From: an uncultured bacterium
GTDB lineage: Bacteria; UBP6; UBA1177
Assembly: GCA_905233945.1 (NCBI GenBank)
Contig: CAJOFY010000005.1
Span: 78,698-142,697 of the forward strand
Direction of reading: 5' to 3'
DNA length: 64,000 nucleotides
Both the position numbers and the translations under genes were made by a program. The notes under the pieces were generated by a model. The model was given only the letters and a program-made list of their open reading frames with translations, was not told where the DNA came from and did not search any database. Positions 8,615-17,018 of this stretch are shown in pieces; position 1 is the first letter of the stretch, and every line of letters starts with the position of its first letter.

Positions 8615-9846
8615 AAATCAAACTTTTTCTCACGACAATTATTCTGACAGTGTTGCTTTACATTGCAACCACCTACTTTTTTGTGAACTACACCCGCGGC
8701 AATCTTGTTGAATCGGCAAAAAATGCTGTTTCCCAGTCCGTATCGGTTTATTCAAGGATTTCGGAAGCTGACAAGTTTGACAAGATTCACAAAGTTGAGT
8801 CGATTGCAAAGAACGCCAAACTCATAGAAGCTCTTGATCCTGCTAAATGGGCCGTTGTTTCGGAAGAAGTTCTTTCAGCTTTTGCGCAGGACGCGCTTGA
8901 CAATGAAGGAAAAGAAAAGGGCGACGGCAAAAGAGGCGAGCTTTCACCGGATGCAAAGGCTTTTGTCGACAAAATCGAAACAGAGATGAACGTCATCAAC
9001 CAGATTTATGACTACAGCGACACTATTTTTGTTGCTGACACAAACGGAAATATCATCGCGAAGAACCTTGACGGTATTTTCAAAGGTGTCAACATTGCGA
9101 ACGAAAAGCTCTTTCAGGCTGTTTCGCGCGGCACGGCCAACCGTGACATTATGAAAATAAAAGGAAAGACCTATCTTGTTTCAGCGGCTCCGATGTTTGA
9201 AAAGGAAAATATTATCGGCATTTATTTCTCAGCTGACAATATCGATTCCGAAGCTGCCAAAAACGCTGTCGCAAACCTTTATGACGAGTCGATTTTCGGC
9301 AACCAGCAGTCCAAATTCTACTTCGGATTTTTTGACAAATCATCGCTTCTCGGCAGTACGCTTCCGACTCAGCTCCACGAAAGTTTCAAAAAATTCATTA
9401 AGGGAAATCAGGAGCTTATCGCAAAAATAGACGAGGAAAACTCCAAAAGACACGATATGGAAATCGTTCTCAACGGCGAGACATTTTTCGCAAGCGTTGC
9501 GCGCCATCCGTCGCTTTCCGACAATGAAGATCTTTTCTATCTTGCCCTCATCTCAAAAGACAAACTTCTCGAGCCGCTTTCTTCAAAATGCGGAACATTT
9601 ACGATAGTAGCGGTTTTCCTTCTTGTCATTTCGCTTGTCCTTCTCTACATCTTTGACGAGCAGAACGGCAGACCTGTCAACAAATTCATGGAAGGAATGC
9701 TCGAAATCATTAACGGAAACGTCCGCTTCCGCTTCAACAACGACGCCAAAGGCGTAGAAGGCAACCTTAACCAGAACGCTAACATGATGATAGCTACGAT
9801 TTTGGGCGAAAGAATGCCTGACAAAGATAAACCGGTAAAAAAGTAG
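8611..9846 (+). CDS. Membrane-anchored sensor-like protein with periplasmic Cache-type region and no output domain
   Basis: A first membrane helix spans about residues 7-27. A periplasmic region of about 300 residues follows, with a Cache-like pattern (DTIFVADTNGNIIAKNLDGIFKG; TYLVSAAPMFEKENIIGIYF). A second helix (TFTIVAVFLLVISLVLLYIF, about 330-350) precedes a short cytoplasmic tail that looks like a HAMP segment (GRPVNKFMEGMLEIINGNVRFRF) and then ends. No kinase, methyl-accepting or cyclase domain follows, so the output must be another protein or the tail itself. ATG 8611 follows AGGAGG and overlaps purN by four bases; ssb starts 12 bp downstream. Confidence 0.7.
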   Translation: MKIKLFLTTIILTVLLYIATTYFFVNYTRGNLVESAKNAVSQSVSVYSRISEADKFDKIHKVESIAKNAKLIEALDPAKWAVVSEEVLSAFAQDALDNEGKEKGDGKRGELSPDAKAFVDKIETEMNVINQIYDYSDTIFVADTNGNIIAKNLDGIFKGVNIANEKLFQAVSRGTANRDIMKIKGKTYLVSAAPMFEKENIIGIYFSADNIDSEAAKNAVANLYDESIFGNQQSKFYFGFFDKSSLLGSTLPTQLHESFKKFIKGNQELIAKIDEENSKRHDMEIVLNGETFFASVARHPSLSDNEDLFYLALISKDKLLEPLSSKCGTFTIVAVFLLVISLVLLYIFDEQNGRPVNKFMEGMLEIINGNVRFRFNNDAKGVEGNLNQNANMMIATILGERMPDKDKPVKK

Positions 9847-9858
9847 GAGGGATATAAA

Positions 9859-10314
9859 ATGAGCGGTCTTAACAAAGTTATGCTTATCGGTCGTTTGGGA
9901 AGAGATCCTGAAATCAGATATTCGTCAAACAATACCCCTATATGCAACTTTTCGCTTGCAACGTCGGAAAGAATAAGAAAAGGAGACAATTTCGAGGAAA
10001 AAACAGAGTGGCATCGAATCGTTGTTTTCGGTAATCAGGCAGAGAACGCTTCAAAATTCCTTAAAAAAGGCTCTCTTGTTTTTGTTGACGGCAAAATTCA
10101 GTCCCGCACATACCAGGACAAGGACGGAAACGAAAGGAATGTCTTTGAAATCATTGCAAATTCACTGAACTTCCTTGATTCTAAGGAAAATTCTTACTCT
10201 GGACAGCCTGAACGCACTTATCAGCAGAATCCGAAAGATGGTGAAGCGGTACCGCAGCAGTCTGCCGGCAATGCTCCGAAATTTGACAGCGAAGACGACG
10301 AACTTCCTTTCTAA
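9859..10314 (+). CDS. ssb: Single-stranded DNA-binding protein
   Basis: Coats single-stranded DNA in replication and repair. The OB-fold begins NKVMLIGRLGRDPEIRYS and includes EEKTEWHRIVVFGNQAENASKFLKKGSLVFVDGKI, diagnostic of bacterial SSB. A short Gln/Pro-rich linker leads to the acidic protein-interaction tip DSEDDELPF. Length of 151 is typical. ATG 9859 follows GGAGGG. It is probably cotranscribed from the purN operon. Confidence 0.96.
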   Translation: MSGLNKVMLIGRLGRDPEIRYSSNNTPICNFSLATSERIRKGDNFEEKTEWHRIVVFGNQAENASKFLKKGSLVFVDGKIQSRTYQDKDGNERNVFEIIANSLNFLDSKENSYSGQPERTYQQNPKDGEAVPQQSAGNAPKFDSEDDELPF

Positions 10315-10390
10315 AGTAAATTTTTCACTTGCCTAAAATCATAAAATGTCCAATAAAATCACTTATTTATTTAAAAACCAGAGGTGAACG

Positions 10391-11200
10391 ATGAAACTAA
10401 AAGAGCGCTGGATGAAGCTCAGAAACTATCAGTCCGATGACTTCTGGGCAATGCTTTTTGCACGCCCGCTTACAATTCTTTTTCTGCTTCCCCTTGTCGA
10501 AAAAAAGTGGGTCACTCCAAACAGGATAACAGTTGTCAGTATTCTTACAAAACTTGCCGGCAGCGCGTTTGTTTTCTTTGACAGAAGCTATTTCGGAGGC
10601 GTTATCGGCGCGATTCTGCTCAATCTGGGGCTTGTTTTCGACAATATGGACGGAACGGTTTCCCGTTTCCGCAACTGCCCGACAAAATTCGGTTTTTACC
10701 TCGATAAAATTTCGGACGCTGTGACTATGACACTCATGTTCTGGGCAATCGGTTTCCGCGCCTATGATCCGGAAAAAAACAACTGGATCGACATTCTGCT
10801 TCCGCTGATGGCGGCGACAGTCACCTACATTGCAGGATACGCCAAATGGGTGAGCGAAAGGGTTCTGCTTGACATGAAAATCATCGAGAACCACCGTAAG
10901 GGAACTATTGCCGAATTCGGTGCTTCGATGGATAGATGCCCTGTCTGGTCAACTCCGCCGGAACGCACGTTTTTTGATTGGGTAAAATGGTTCTGTTATG
11001 CGGTATTTTCGATTTTCAAAGTCAACGAGGTCGATATTTTCTTTTTCGCAGCTTTGGCTTTAATTACTGAAAAATACTGGATTTTTACCCGTCTTGACTG
11101 CGGAATCATAATCTGCGGAATAGTTGTTGTTCCTGTTATTTTCGCGGTAAAAGTTCTTAAAAGAGAAAGAGAAATCTCAAAAATTCCAACGAAAGAATAG
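10391..11200 (+). CDS. CDP-alcohol phosphatidyltransferase family membrane enzyme
   Basis: Transfers a phosphoalcohol from CDP-linked donors in phospholipid or polar lipid synthesis. The motif DNMDGTVSRF...GFYLDKISD (about residues 80-107) matches the family signature DG-x2-AR-x8-G-x3-D-x3-D, with Ser replacing Ala, and holds the metal-binding aspartates. Five or six membrane helices surround it. The substrate (inositol, glycerol phosphate or other) cannot be read from the sequence. ATG 10391 follows AGAGGTG. It stands alone between ssb and the convergent ppiD-like gene. Confidence 0.85.
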   Translation: MKLKERWMKLRNYQSDDFWAMLFARPLTILFLLPLVEKKWVTPNRITVVSILTKLAGSAFVFFDRSYFGGVIGAILLNLGLVFDNMDGTVSRFRNCPTKFGFYLDKISDAVTMTLMFWAIGFRAYDPEKNNWIDILLPLMAATVTYIAGYAKWVSERVLLDMKIIENHRKGTIAEFGASMDRCPVWSTPPERTFFDWVKWFCYAVFSIFKVNEVDIFFFAALALITEKYWIFTRLDCGIIICGIVVVPVIFAVKVLKREREISKIPTKE

Positions 11201-11241
11201 AATAAAATCAGAAAGTTTCAGGGTGAGAGCGCTTAAAAAGA

Positions 11242-12483
11242 TTATTTTTCGGAACCTTCAAAAAGTTTAAGGAACTCTTTGTTTACGACGATGGTCGCTT
11301 TTGCTTTCAGTTTTTCAACATAAGATTCGTAGATCTGGCCTTTTTTTGCGTTTGCAAGAGACGCTTTAAGGTTTGCTTTCGACTGTTCAAAGTCAGCCAT
11401 ATCCGCAACTGAGTGTTTTGTAATGTTTGTGATGACGCTTCTGTTTTCTTCAGTCGTAAAAACTTCATCCTGAAGTCCTGTTTTCGGGTCGGAGAAAAGT
11501 TTTTCAATGAATTTCGGGCTGAAACCGATTCCCGCCGCGAAAGTCGATTTTCTTGTAACGGAAATATCCTGTGCCGAAATGTTCCAGTCAGCCATCGCAT
11601 TTGTTATTTCTTCAGCCGGAAGCTCGGGATTTTCCTTGAGCATGGCAAGAAGTTTCGCTGAATCTGCTTTTGTTTTTTCTTCAAGTTTCGGAGCGAGAAG
11701 AAGGTCTTTTGCGACATCGTTTTTTACACTTTCGAAATCGGTTTTTCCTTCGCCCTTTGAATATTTGGAAACATTGTCCTCAAAAGTGAGTTTTGCTTTT
11801 GATTCGTTGTCTTTAAGGAAAGCCGCGGCATCATCATCGGTGATCGCTGCAAGAAGCTCTTGTTTCTTTTCCGCTTTCAGATTCGAATCTGAGAAAACGT
11901 AGACTTTAGCTTCGATCTTTTCGTTTGCCGCAATGAATTCATCCTTTGCTTCGGTGTCGGAAACCGTAATGTTGTCGGTGAGGTATGTTCTGAGCTTTCT
12001 TGCAAGCAGCTGCATTCTGACGCGGTGCTCGTAAGCTGCAACAGTCGTGTTAAGCGTGAATTTGACCATGTTGTCGTATGCTTCCTTGTCGAATGAGCCG
12101 TTTTTCTGGAAATACGGATTTTTGACGATTTCGTCGCTGACTTCCTGATCGGAAACCTTGAAACCGAGTCTTTCCGCTTCCTGAGCAACAAGAATTTCGC
12201 CTATAAGACCGTTCAGAGCTCTGTCTGAAAGTCCCATCTGCTTTGCCATTTCATTGTTGAAATTTCCGACGAATCTCTGATAGTAGTCAAACAGATTCGA
12301 GTATGCGAAACGGAATTCCGACATGGTGATGACTTCGCCGTTTACCGTTCCGGCATTGTTCTGGGTCGAGCTGCATCCTGCTTTGTCGCCCGGGCCGAAA
12401 GAAATAACGAATGTAACGATAATTGCCGCAAACATAAGGGTTATGAGCAGCGAACTTCCTTTTTTTCTGATGTCCTGAAACAT
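11242..12483 (-). CDS. PpiD/SurA N-domain periplasmic chaperone anchored by one membrane helix
   Basis: The N-terminal helix (IRKKGSSLLITLMFAAIIVTFVISFG) is the PpiD-type anchor. The SurA_N-like module follows (GTVNGEVITMSEFRFAYSNLFDYY ... LGFKVSDQEVSDEIVKNPYFQ). No parvulin rotamase domain is evident: the remaining 250 residues are charged, helical and lack the family's active-site blocks. At 413 residues it is shorter than E. coli PpiD. It probably helps outer-membrane protein folding without isomerase activity. The start at 12483 follows AGAGGT and has its own promoter. Confidence 0.75.
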   Translation of the reverse strand: MFQDIRKKGSSLLITLMFAAIIVTFVISFGPGDKAGCSSTQNNAGTVNGEVITMSEFRFAYSNLFDYYQRFVGNFNNEMAKQMGLSDRALNGLIGEILVAQEAERLGFKVSDQEVSDEIVKNPYFQKNGSFDKEAYDNMVKFTLNTTVAAYEHRVRMQLLARKLRTYLTDNITVSDTEAKDEFIAANEKIEAKVYVFSDSNLKAEKKQELLAAITDDDAAAFLKDNESKAKLTFEDNVSKYSKGEGKTDFESVKNDVAKDLLLAPKLEEKTKADSAKLLAMLKENPELPAEEITNAMADWNISAQDISVTRKSTFAAGIGFSPKFIEKLFSDPKTGLQDEVFTTEENRSVITNITKHSVADMADFEQSKANLKASLANAKKGQIYESYVEKLKAKATIVVNKEFLKLFEGSEK

Positions 12484-12527
12484 TTAAAACCTCTAAATTT
12501 AAAAGCCACAAAAAAATAAACGCGGGC

Positions 12528-12555
12528 ATTTTACAGATAGTTGTTAAAAAAGCAA
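12528..12555 (-). promoter_or_regulatory. Candidate sigma-70 promoter of the ppiD-like gene
   Basis: On the minus strand: TTGCTT (12555-12550), 16-bp spacer, TAAAAT (12533-12528). The start codon lies 45 bp downstream. Confidence 0.45.
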
Positions 12556-12561
12556 TAATTT

Positions 12562-13077
12562 TTATTGAAGCAGCTCTCTCAGTTTCTCTTCTGCGGCTTC
12601 TGTAACCGCAGGTAAAAAAGATGCCTCTTCAGGCGTGAATTTTCCCAGAACAAACGATGCCACATCACCTTTTTTGGGTCTGCCGATACCGAGCCTGATA
12701 CGCAGAAAATCTCCGTTTCCGATAGAATTTGCTATTGATTTCAGACCGTTGTGCCCGGCAAAACCGCCGCCTTCCTTGAAAGTGACAGTTCCGAAGTCTG
12801 TTTCGATGTCGTCGTGTACGACTAGAATTTCCCGATCGCCAAGTTTGAAAAAGGATTTTGCCGCCTGAACGCTTTTTCCGCTTAAATTCATGAAAGTTCC
12901 GGGCTTTAAAAAGCAGTGCTGATGCCCTGAAAATTCTGCTTTCGCGAACATTCCGTGGAATTTTTCAGTCCATTTCATGGAACTCAGAATGTCCATCCGT
13001 TCAGCAACTATGAATCCTAAGTTGTGTCTTGTAAGTTTGTATTCTATGCCTGGATTGCCAAGAAAAACGACAAGCAT
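12562..13077 (-). CDS. pth: Peptidyl-tRNA hydrolase
   Basis: Releases peptides from stalled peptidyl-tRNA. The N-terminus has LGNPGIEYKLTRHNLGF, containing the catalytic His and the product-site Asn. Further blocks are FMNLSGKSVQ and VVHDDIETDFGTVTFKEGGGFAGHNGLKSI with the catalytic Asp and conserved Asn. At 171 residues it is slightly shorter than most Pth. Its ATG overlaps the stop of the MORN gene by one base (TAATG), so it is translated from the same mRNA, as last gene of the operon that starts at 15293. Confidence 0.94.
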   Translation of the reverse strand: MLVVFLGNPGIEYKLTRHNLGFIVAERMDILSSMKWTEKFHGMFAKAEFSGHQHCFLKPGTFMNLSGKSVQAAKSFFKLGDREILVVHDDIETDFGTVTFKEGGGFAGHNGLKSIANSIGNGDFLRIRLGIGRPKKGDVASFVLGKFTPEEASFLPAVTEAAEEKLRELLQ

Positions 13078-14003
13078 TATTCTTCCGTTTCTTCGGCGTC
13101 AGATTCTGTTGCAGGCGATCCTTCGTCTTCGGATGATTCTTCCGCATTTTCTTCCTCGGCTTCATCATCCTCGTTTTCAGCCTTTTTTCTTGCTTCCAGT
13201 TCCTCTTTGCTGCCGGGAAGCGGAAGTCTTTTCTCCAGTTTGCCGTTTCTCCATGCGCCGTATATTACAGCACCGTTTTTAAAGGTATATTTCCCGACAC
13301 CGGATATTGCATCGTCTTCGAAATCGCCTTCGTAAACATCTCCGTTTGCTTTTGTCAGTTTTCCGCTGCCGCTCCGTTTTCCGTCTTCGAAATCGCCTTC
13401 GTAAACCGTGCCGTTGCGGTATGTCATTCTGCCTTTGCCGCTTCGTTTGTCGTGGTCAAAGTCGCCGTCGTATTCTGCTCCGCTCGGGAAAATCATGACT
13501 CCGTGGCCGTGCCTTATATTTTTGGTGAAGTGACCTCGGTATTCCTTTTCATCGGCAAATCTGAAAATTCCTTCGCCGTCCATCATGTCGCGCACAAATG
13601 AACCCTCGTATCTCGCGCCGCTCGGGAAAACAAGCGTTCCCTGCCCGTGGCGCAGACCGTCCTTGAACTCGCCGATGTATTTTGTGCCGTCTTTCAGCGT
13701 CAGTTCGCCCTGACCGTTGTAATGGCCGTTTTCGAAAAAACCTTTGTAGCGGTCGCCGTTTGCATAGATGTATTCGCCTTCGCCGTATTTTTTATGGTCT
13801 TTGAAGCCGCCGATGTAGCGGTCGCCGTTCGGCAGATTGTGAATCCCGCTGTCACTGATCCCGTCATCTTTGTTTTCTTCCGTTTCGGATTCTTCAGATT
13901 TTACCGGCACACTTTTTTTATGCTGCGTTTTTTTCCCGGAAGTGCCGCACGACAAGAGGAAAGTGCAGATAAGAACGCAAACAATACAAATACATTTCTT
14001 CAT
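13077..14003 (-). CDS. MORN-repeat lipoprotein
   Basis: A lipoprotein signal (MKKCICIVCVLICTFLLSC) is followed by a charged linker. Eight to nine MORN repeats of 23 residues then run from about residue 60 to 240, with units such as YIGGFKDHKKYGEGEYIYANGD and YEGDFEDGKRSGSGKLTKANGD. An acidic Glu/Asp tail of about 45 residues ends the protein. MORN repeats form an elongated beta sheet used for protein or lipid contacts; the partner here is unknown. The gene starts 10 bp after the preceding lipoprotein gene and overlaps pth. Anchoring in the outer membrane is inferred from the lipobox. Confidence 0.85.
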   Translation of the reverse strand: MKKCICIVCVLICTFLLSCGTSGKKTQHKKSVPVKSEESETEENKDDGISDSGIHNLPNGDRYIGGFKDHKKYGEGEYIYANGDRYKGFFENGHYNGQGELTLKDGTKYIGEFKDGLRHGQGTLVFPSGARYEGSFVRDMMDGEGIFRFADEKEYRGHFTKNIRHGHGVMIFPSGAEYDGDFDHDKRSGKGRMTYRNGTVYEGDFEDGKRSGSGKLTKANGDVYEGDFEDDAISGVGKYTFKNGAVIYGAWRNGKLEKRLPLPGSKEELEARKKAENEDDEAEEENAEESSEDEGSPATESDAEETEE

Positions 14004-14013
14004 AGTTCCTCCG

Positions 14014-15075
14014 TTACATGATCAGTGGGCAGGCTTCGACTCCGAGGGTTTCCTGCGCGTCTCCTCCGAGTTCCGGAATGTTGGCCGGGCTGAAAAGTTC
14101 TGCTGTTCCGGCACTGATTTTGAGTTGTCCCTCTGAACCGGTCTTGATTTCAGCACGGTCAATGGAGAAAGTTCCTTTGCCGAAAGCATGGTAGCATAAA
14201 ATGTTGTATGAAGAGTCTGCTTCTCCGACAATAAAGCGGGCATCGTCTTCACCGGCAAATCCGGCAGAGTGTTCTCCGACAGTCGCCGAGGCGGTTTTTA
14301 TCCTCAGGATGACAACCGGATTTCCCGGTTTCTGCTGTGTCATGTCGAACGGAAGCTGAAAAACTTCGACAACTTCACCGTCACGCGGGTCGTTTCCTTT
14401 CCTGACAAAAGAGATTATCGAGCCGTTTGGCGTAATCGGCTGGGAAGCGATGGTTCCTTTTGCGAAACTTTCCATAAGTATCTCGTTTTCACTGGTTGGA
14501 AACAAGCCGTTGATAATGAACGAAAAAGAACCGGCAAACTCGGCGTTTCCGTACGGAGCGGGGTAGGAGACTTCGTATTCAAAAGCCTCTGCGACGTTGC
14601 ACGGTTCATCCCACTCTGCGCAATGCTCCGCCGAACATTCAGCCGTCTTGTCGTTTGCACACTCGTTGTTGAAACACTCTCTCCAGCGTCTGTATTGAAG
14701 CTGAGCTTCCTCGTTTCCTTTGCTGTAGCAGCGGCTGATACAGTCAGAATCGTCATCGGCGCATACATTTGCGCAGGCGATTATTCCTTCACATGTAGAC
14801 CAGAAATCTACCGTATCCTGAGAGCTTCCGTCATCAGTTTCTGCTGAATCGTTATCCGGAACATCTTCGTCTGCTGTTTCGGAATCGCTTTGCTCGGAAT
14901 CTTTGTCGGAATCTGCCGGCTTACCGCTGTCTCCGTCTGGTTTTTCCGAGTCGGAATCTTTGTCCGTAACGGGATCGGTATCATTGTCGTATTCGTCGTA
15001 TTTGCTGCTGCCTCCGCCGCATCCGGCAAAGAAAAAAAGAGTGAACAGCAAAAGAAACAGGAATAATTTTTTCAT
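14014..15075 (-). CDS. Cys-rich lipoprotein with Asp/Ser linker (paralogue of the 44406-45536 product)
   Basis: The lipobox signal MKKLFLFLLLFTLFFFAGC is followed by a linker of about 65 residues made largely of Asp, Ser, Glu, Lys and Pro. A Cys-rich domain (CEGIIACANVCADDDSDCISRC ... CFNNEC) and a C-terminal beta domain starting at YPAPYGNAEF complete it. The same order and motifs (CMNTC, QACMQACYD, CFSGAC, YPAPYGTM, a final AC near the C-terminus) occur in the lipoprotein at 44406-45536, so they are paralogues that differ in linker composition. The ribosome site AGGAGG overlaps the previous stop codon. Function unknown; probably cell-surface exposed. Confidence 0.8.
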   Translation of the reverse strand: MKKLFLFLLLFTLFFFAGCGGGSSKYDEYDNDTDPVTDKDSDSEKPDGDSGKPADSDKDSEQSDSETADEDVPDNDSAETDDGSSQDTVDFWSTCEGIIACANVCADDDSDCISRCYSKGNEEAQLQYRRWRECFNNECANDKTAECSAEHCAEWDEPCNVAEAFEYEVSYPAPYGNAEFAGSFSFIINGLFPTSENEILMESFAKGTIASQPITPNGSIISFVRKGNDPRDGEVVEVFQLPFDMTQQKPGNPVVILRIKTASATVGEHSAGFAGEDDARFIVGEADSSYNILCYHAFGKGTFSIDRAEIKTGSEGQLKISAGTAELFSPANIPELGGDAQETLGVEACPLIM

Positions 15076-15083
15076 AAATCCTC

Positions 15084-15293
15084 CTAAATATCGTAGTAGT
15101 CTTCGTTCTGCGGGTAATAATTCTGTTCGAGGACGATTTTTTCTATATCCTCAACTTTTCTTTCTCCTTCCGCGGCGATTATTTCGCGGACCTGCGTCTG
15201 GGTCGCTGCAATCACCGGTTTTATGTATCCGTCTTTGAAATGAACCAGAAACAGCATTTGTTTCAAATCATCGCCGACTTTGCTTACTGACAT
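15084..15293 (-). CDS. Small protein of unknown function, first gene of the pth operon
   Basis: The 69 residues begin MSVSKVGDDLKQMLFLVHF at ATG 15293, six bases after AGGAGG; a longer in-frame reading has no ribosome site. The protein is soluble, with a basic-acidic middle (TQTQVREIIAAEGERKVEDIEK) and a Tyr/Asp-rich end (YYPQNEDYYDI). No motif is recognised. The stop lies 8 bp before the lipoprotein start, and a good promoter lies just upstream, making this the leading cistron. Confidence 0.7.
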   Translation of the reverse strand: MSVSKVGDDLKQMLFLVHFKDGYIKPVIAATQTQVREIIAAEGERKVEDIEKIVLEQNYYPQNEDYYDI

Positions 15294-15318
15294 TTCAACC
15301 TCCTGAAAAAACCGGAGA

Positions 15319-15346
15319 ATTTTAGTAAAAGCCTTTTTTCTGTCAA
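15319..15346 (-). promoter_or_regulatory. Candidate sigma-70 promoter of the pth operon
   Basis: Minus strand TTGACA (15346-15341), 16-bp spacer, TAAAAT (15324-15319), 26 bp before ATG 15293. Confidence 0.6.
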
Positions 15347-15372
15347 GAAACCGCGCGTTTTTCTCTATAAGT

Positions 15373-15400
15373 TTGCTATTGCCTTTAAAAGCACTATGAT
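15373..15400 (+). promoter_or_regulatory. Candidate sigma-70 promoter of citF
   Basis: TTGCTA at 15373-15378, 16-bp spacer, TATGAT at 15395-15400. It is divergent from the pth operon promoter 27 bp away. Confidence 0.5.
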
Positions 15401-15446
15401 TGCCCGTTTTTAAGTTTTTTGAACAAATTTTTAGGGAGGTTTTTTC

Positions 15447-17012
15447 ATGAATTTCAACGGCAAAGAGTACAAAAATTTCGTTTCGGCTTTCGACGAGTCG
15501 AATCTTTTCACCCATTTCGCTCCGAGAAAGACTCCTACCTTCATTCCGCGCGGAAAGAGCAAAATCAGAACGCTTGACGAAGTTGTTGATATGCTTCAGG
15601 ACGGCGATGTTATCAGCTATCCGCACTACTACAGAACAGGCGACAGAGGCCTTGAGGCTGTCGTTTCAAAGCTCCGCGAGCACGGCAAAAGAAACATCGT
15701 TCTTTACGGAAACGCGATCTTCGACCACACTGATCCGTGGCTTTATGAAGCATTTAAAGACGGAATAATTACAGGTATTTACGGAAATATTTACAGGGCT
15801 ATGGGAAACCATCTCGTTGCCGGTGATCTTCTTCCGTGGGTCGGCGTTGGACTCAGCCACGGCAACAGAGTCCGCAAACTCCAGATGGGCGAAGTTCATG
15901 TAAAAATGGCGTTCCTGCCCGTTCCGATGGCTGATATTCACGGAAACGCGAACGGTGTCATGGGAAATCCCGACGAATACTGCGGACCGCTCGGACTTGC
16001 TACTGCCGATGCGGAATATGCCGACTACACTTGCCTTATCGCCGGAACGGTTTCGGAAGAGACGCTCATTCCGGCTGAGATCACGATGGAACTCACAGAT
16101 TTCGTAGTTCCCATGGAAAAACCGGGTCTTTCGGAAGGAATCGGCTCGGGAACGCTCGATTTCGAGAAGATCCGCTCCAACAAGTTCAACGCTCAGATCG
16201 CTGAAAACGTCACCAACATCATGAAGGCTGCCGGTGTTATGAAAGACGGTTTCGCTTTCCAGGTAGGAAGCGGCGCGGGACTTATCGTTCTCGACAACAT
16301 CAGGCAGTATCTCAAGGAAAACAACATCACGGCGAACTTCGCGATCGGCGGAATCACTTCGATGCACGTCGAAATGCTTGAAGAGGGAACTCTCCGCCAC
16401 ATTTTCCACGGACAGCTCTTCGAACCGAGCGAAAAAGTCATCAAATCGCTCCTTATGAACCCGTTCCATATTCCGATATCCACTGGTTTCTACGCATCAA
16501 TCGCAAACAAGGAATGTGCGGTCAATATGCTTGATGTCGCTGTTCTTTCGGCTCTTGAAGTCGACAGAGATTTCAACGTTAACACCGTATGCGCTTCCGG
16601 CAGGATCATCGGCGGAATCGGCGGCGGACAGGATGTCGCGGCTGGAGCAGACCTCACGATCATGTTTGTTCCTCTTGCAACAGGAAAAGACGGAAAAGGT
16701 TTCCCGAAAATCGTCGAAAAAGTCTATACCCGCACGACTCCGGGCGAAGTCATCGACGTTGTCGTCACCGAAGATTATGTCTGCGTCAACCCGAAGAGCC
16801 GCTCTTCATACAAAGAGGCTATCCTCGAAAACGGCAAAAAATACGGCCTCAATATCATTTCGATGGACGAACTTCTTGCGAAATCGAAAGAAAAAGCGGA
16901 AAGTTTCGGTGTCATTCCGAAGCCGAAACCCACTACCGACGAGGTTGTTCACGTTATCGAATGGCGTGACGGAACACTTCTCGACACAATCAAAAGGGCA
17001 ATGCCGAAATAA
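15447..17012 (+). CDS. citF: Citrate lyase alpha subunit (citrate:acetyl-ACP transferase)
   Basis: In citrate lyase the alpha chain exchanges acetyl for citryl on the acyl carrier subunit before cleavage to oxaloacetate and acetate. The 521 residues fit CitF length and carry its landmarks: HGNANGVMGNPDEYCGPLGL, FQVGSGAGLIVLDNIR, FAIGGITSMHVEMLEEG, SALEVDRDFNVN and the C-terminal EWRDGTLLDTIKRAMPK. ATG 15447 follows GGGAGG. Normally citD, citE and citC sit beside it; none is visible here, so it is either an orphan or acts as another CoA-transferase. Other class I CoA-transferases are the alternative call. Confidence 0.82.
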   Translation: MNFNGKEYKNFVSAFDESNLFTHFAPRKTPTFIPRGKSKIRTLDEVVDMLQDGDVISYPHYYRTGDRGLEAVVSKLREHGKRNIVLYGNAIFDHTDPWLYEAFKDGIITGIYGNIYRAMGNHLVAGDLLPWVGVGLSHGNRVRKLQMGEVHVKMAFLPVPMADIHGNANGVMGNPDEYCGPLGLATADAEYADYTCLIAGTVSEETLIPAEITMELTDFVVPMEKPGLSEGIGSGTLDFEKIRSNKFNAQIAENVTNIMKAAGVMKDGFAFQVGSGAGLIVLDNIRQYLKENNITANFAIGGITSMHVEMLEEGTLRHIFHGQLFEPSEKVIKSLLMNPFHIPISTGFYASIANKECAVNMLDVAVLSALEVDRDFNVNTVCASGRIIGGIGGGQDVAAGADLTIMFVPLATGKDGKGFPKIVEKVYTRTTPGEVIDVVVTEDYVCVNPKSRSSYKEAILENGKKYGLNIISMDELLAKSKEKAESFGVIPKPKPTTDEVVHVIEWRDGTLLDTIKRAMPK

Positions 17013-17018
17013 TTTTAT

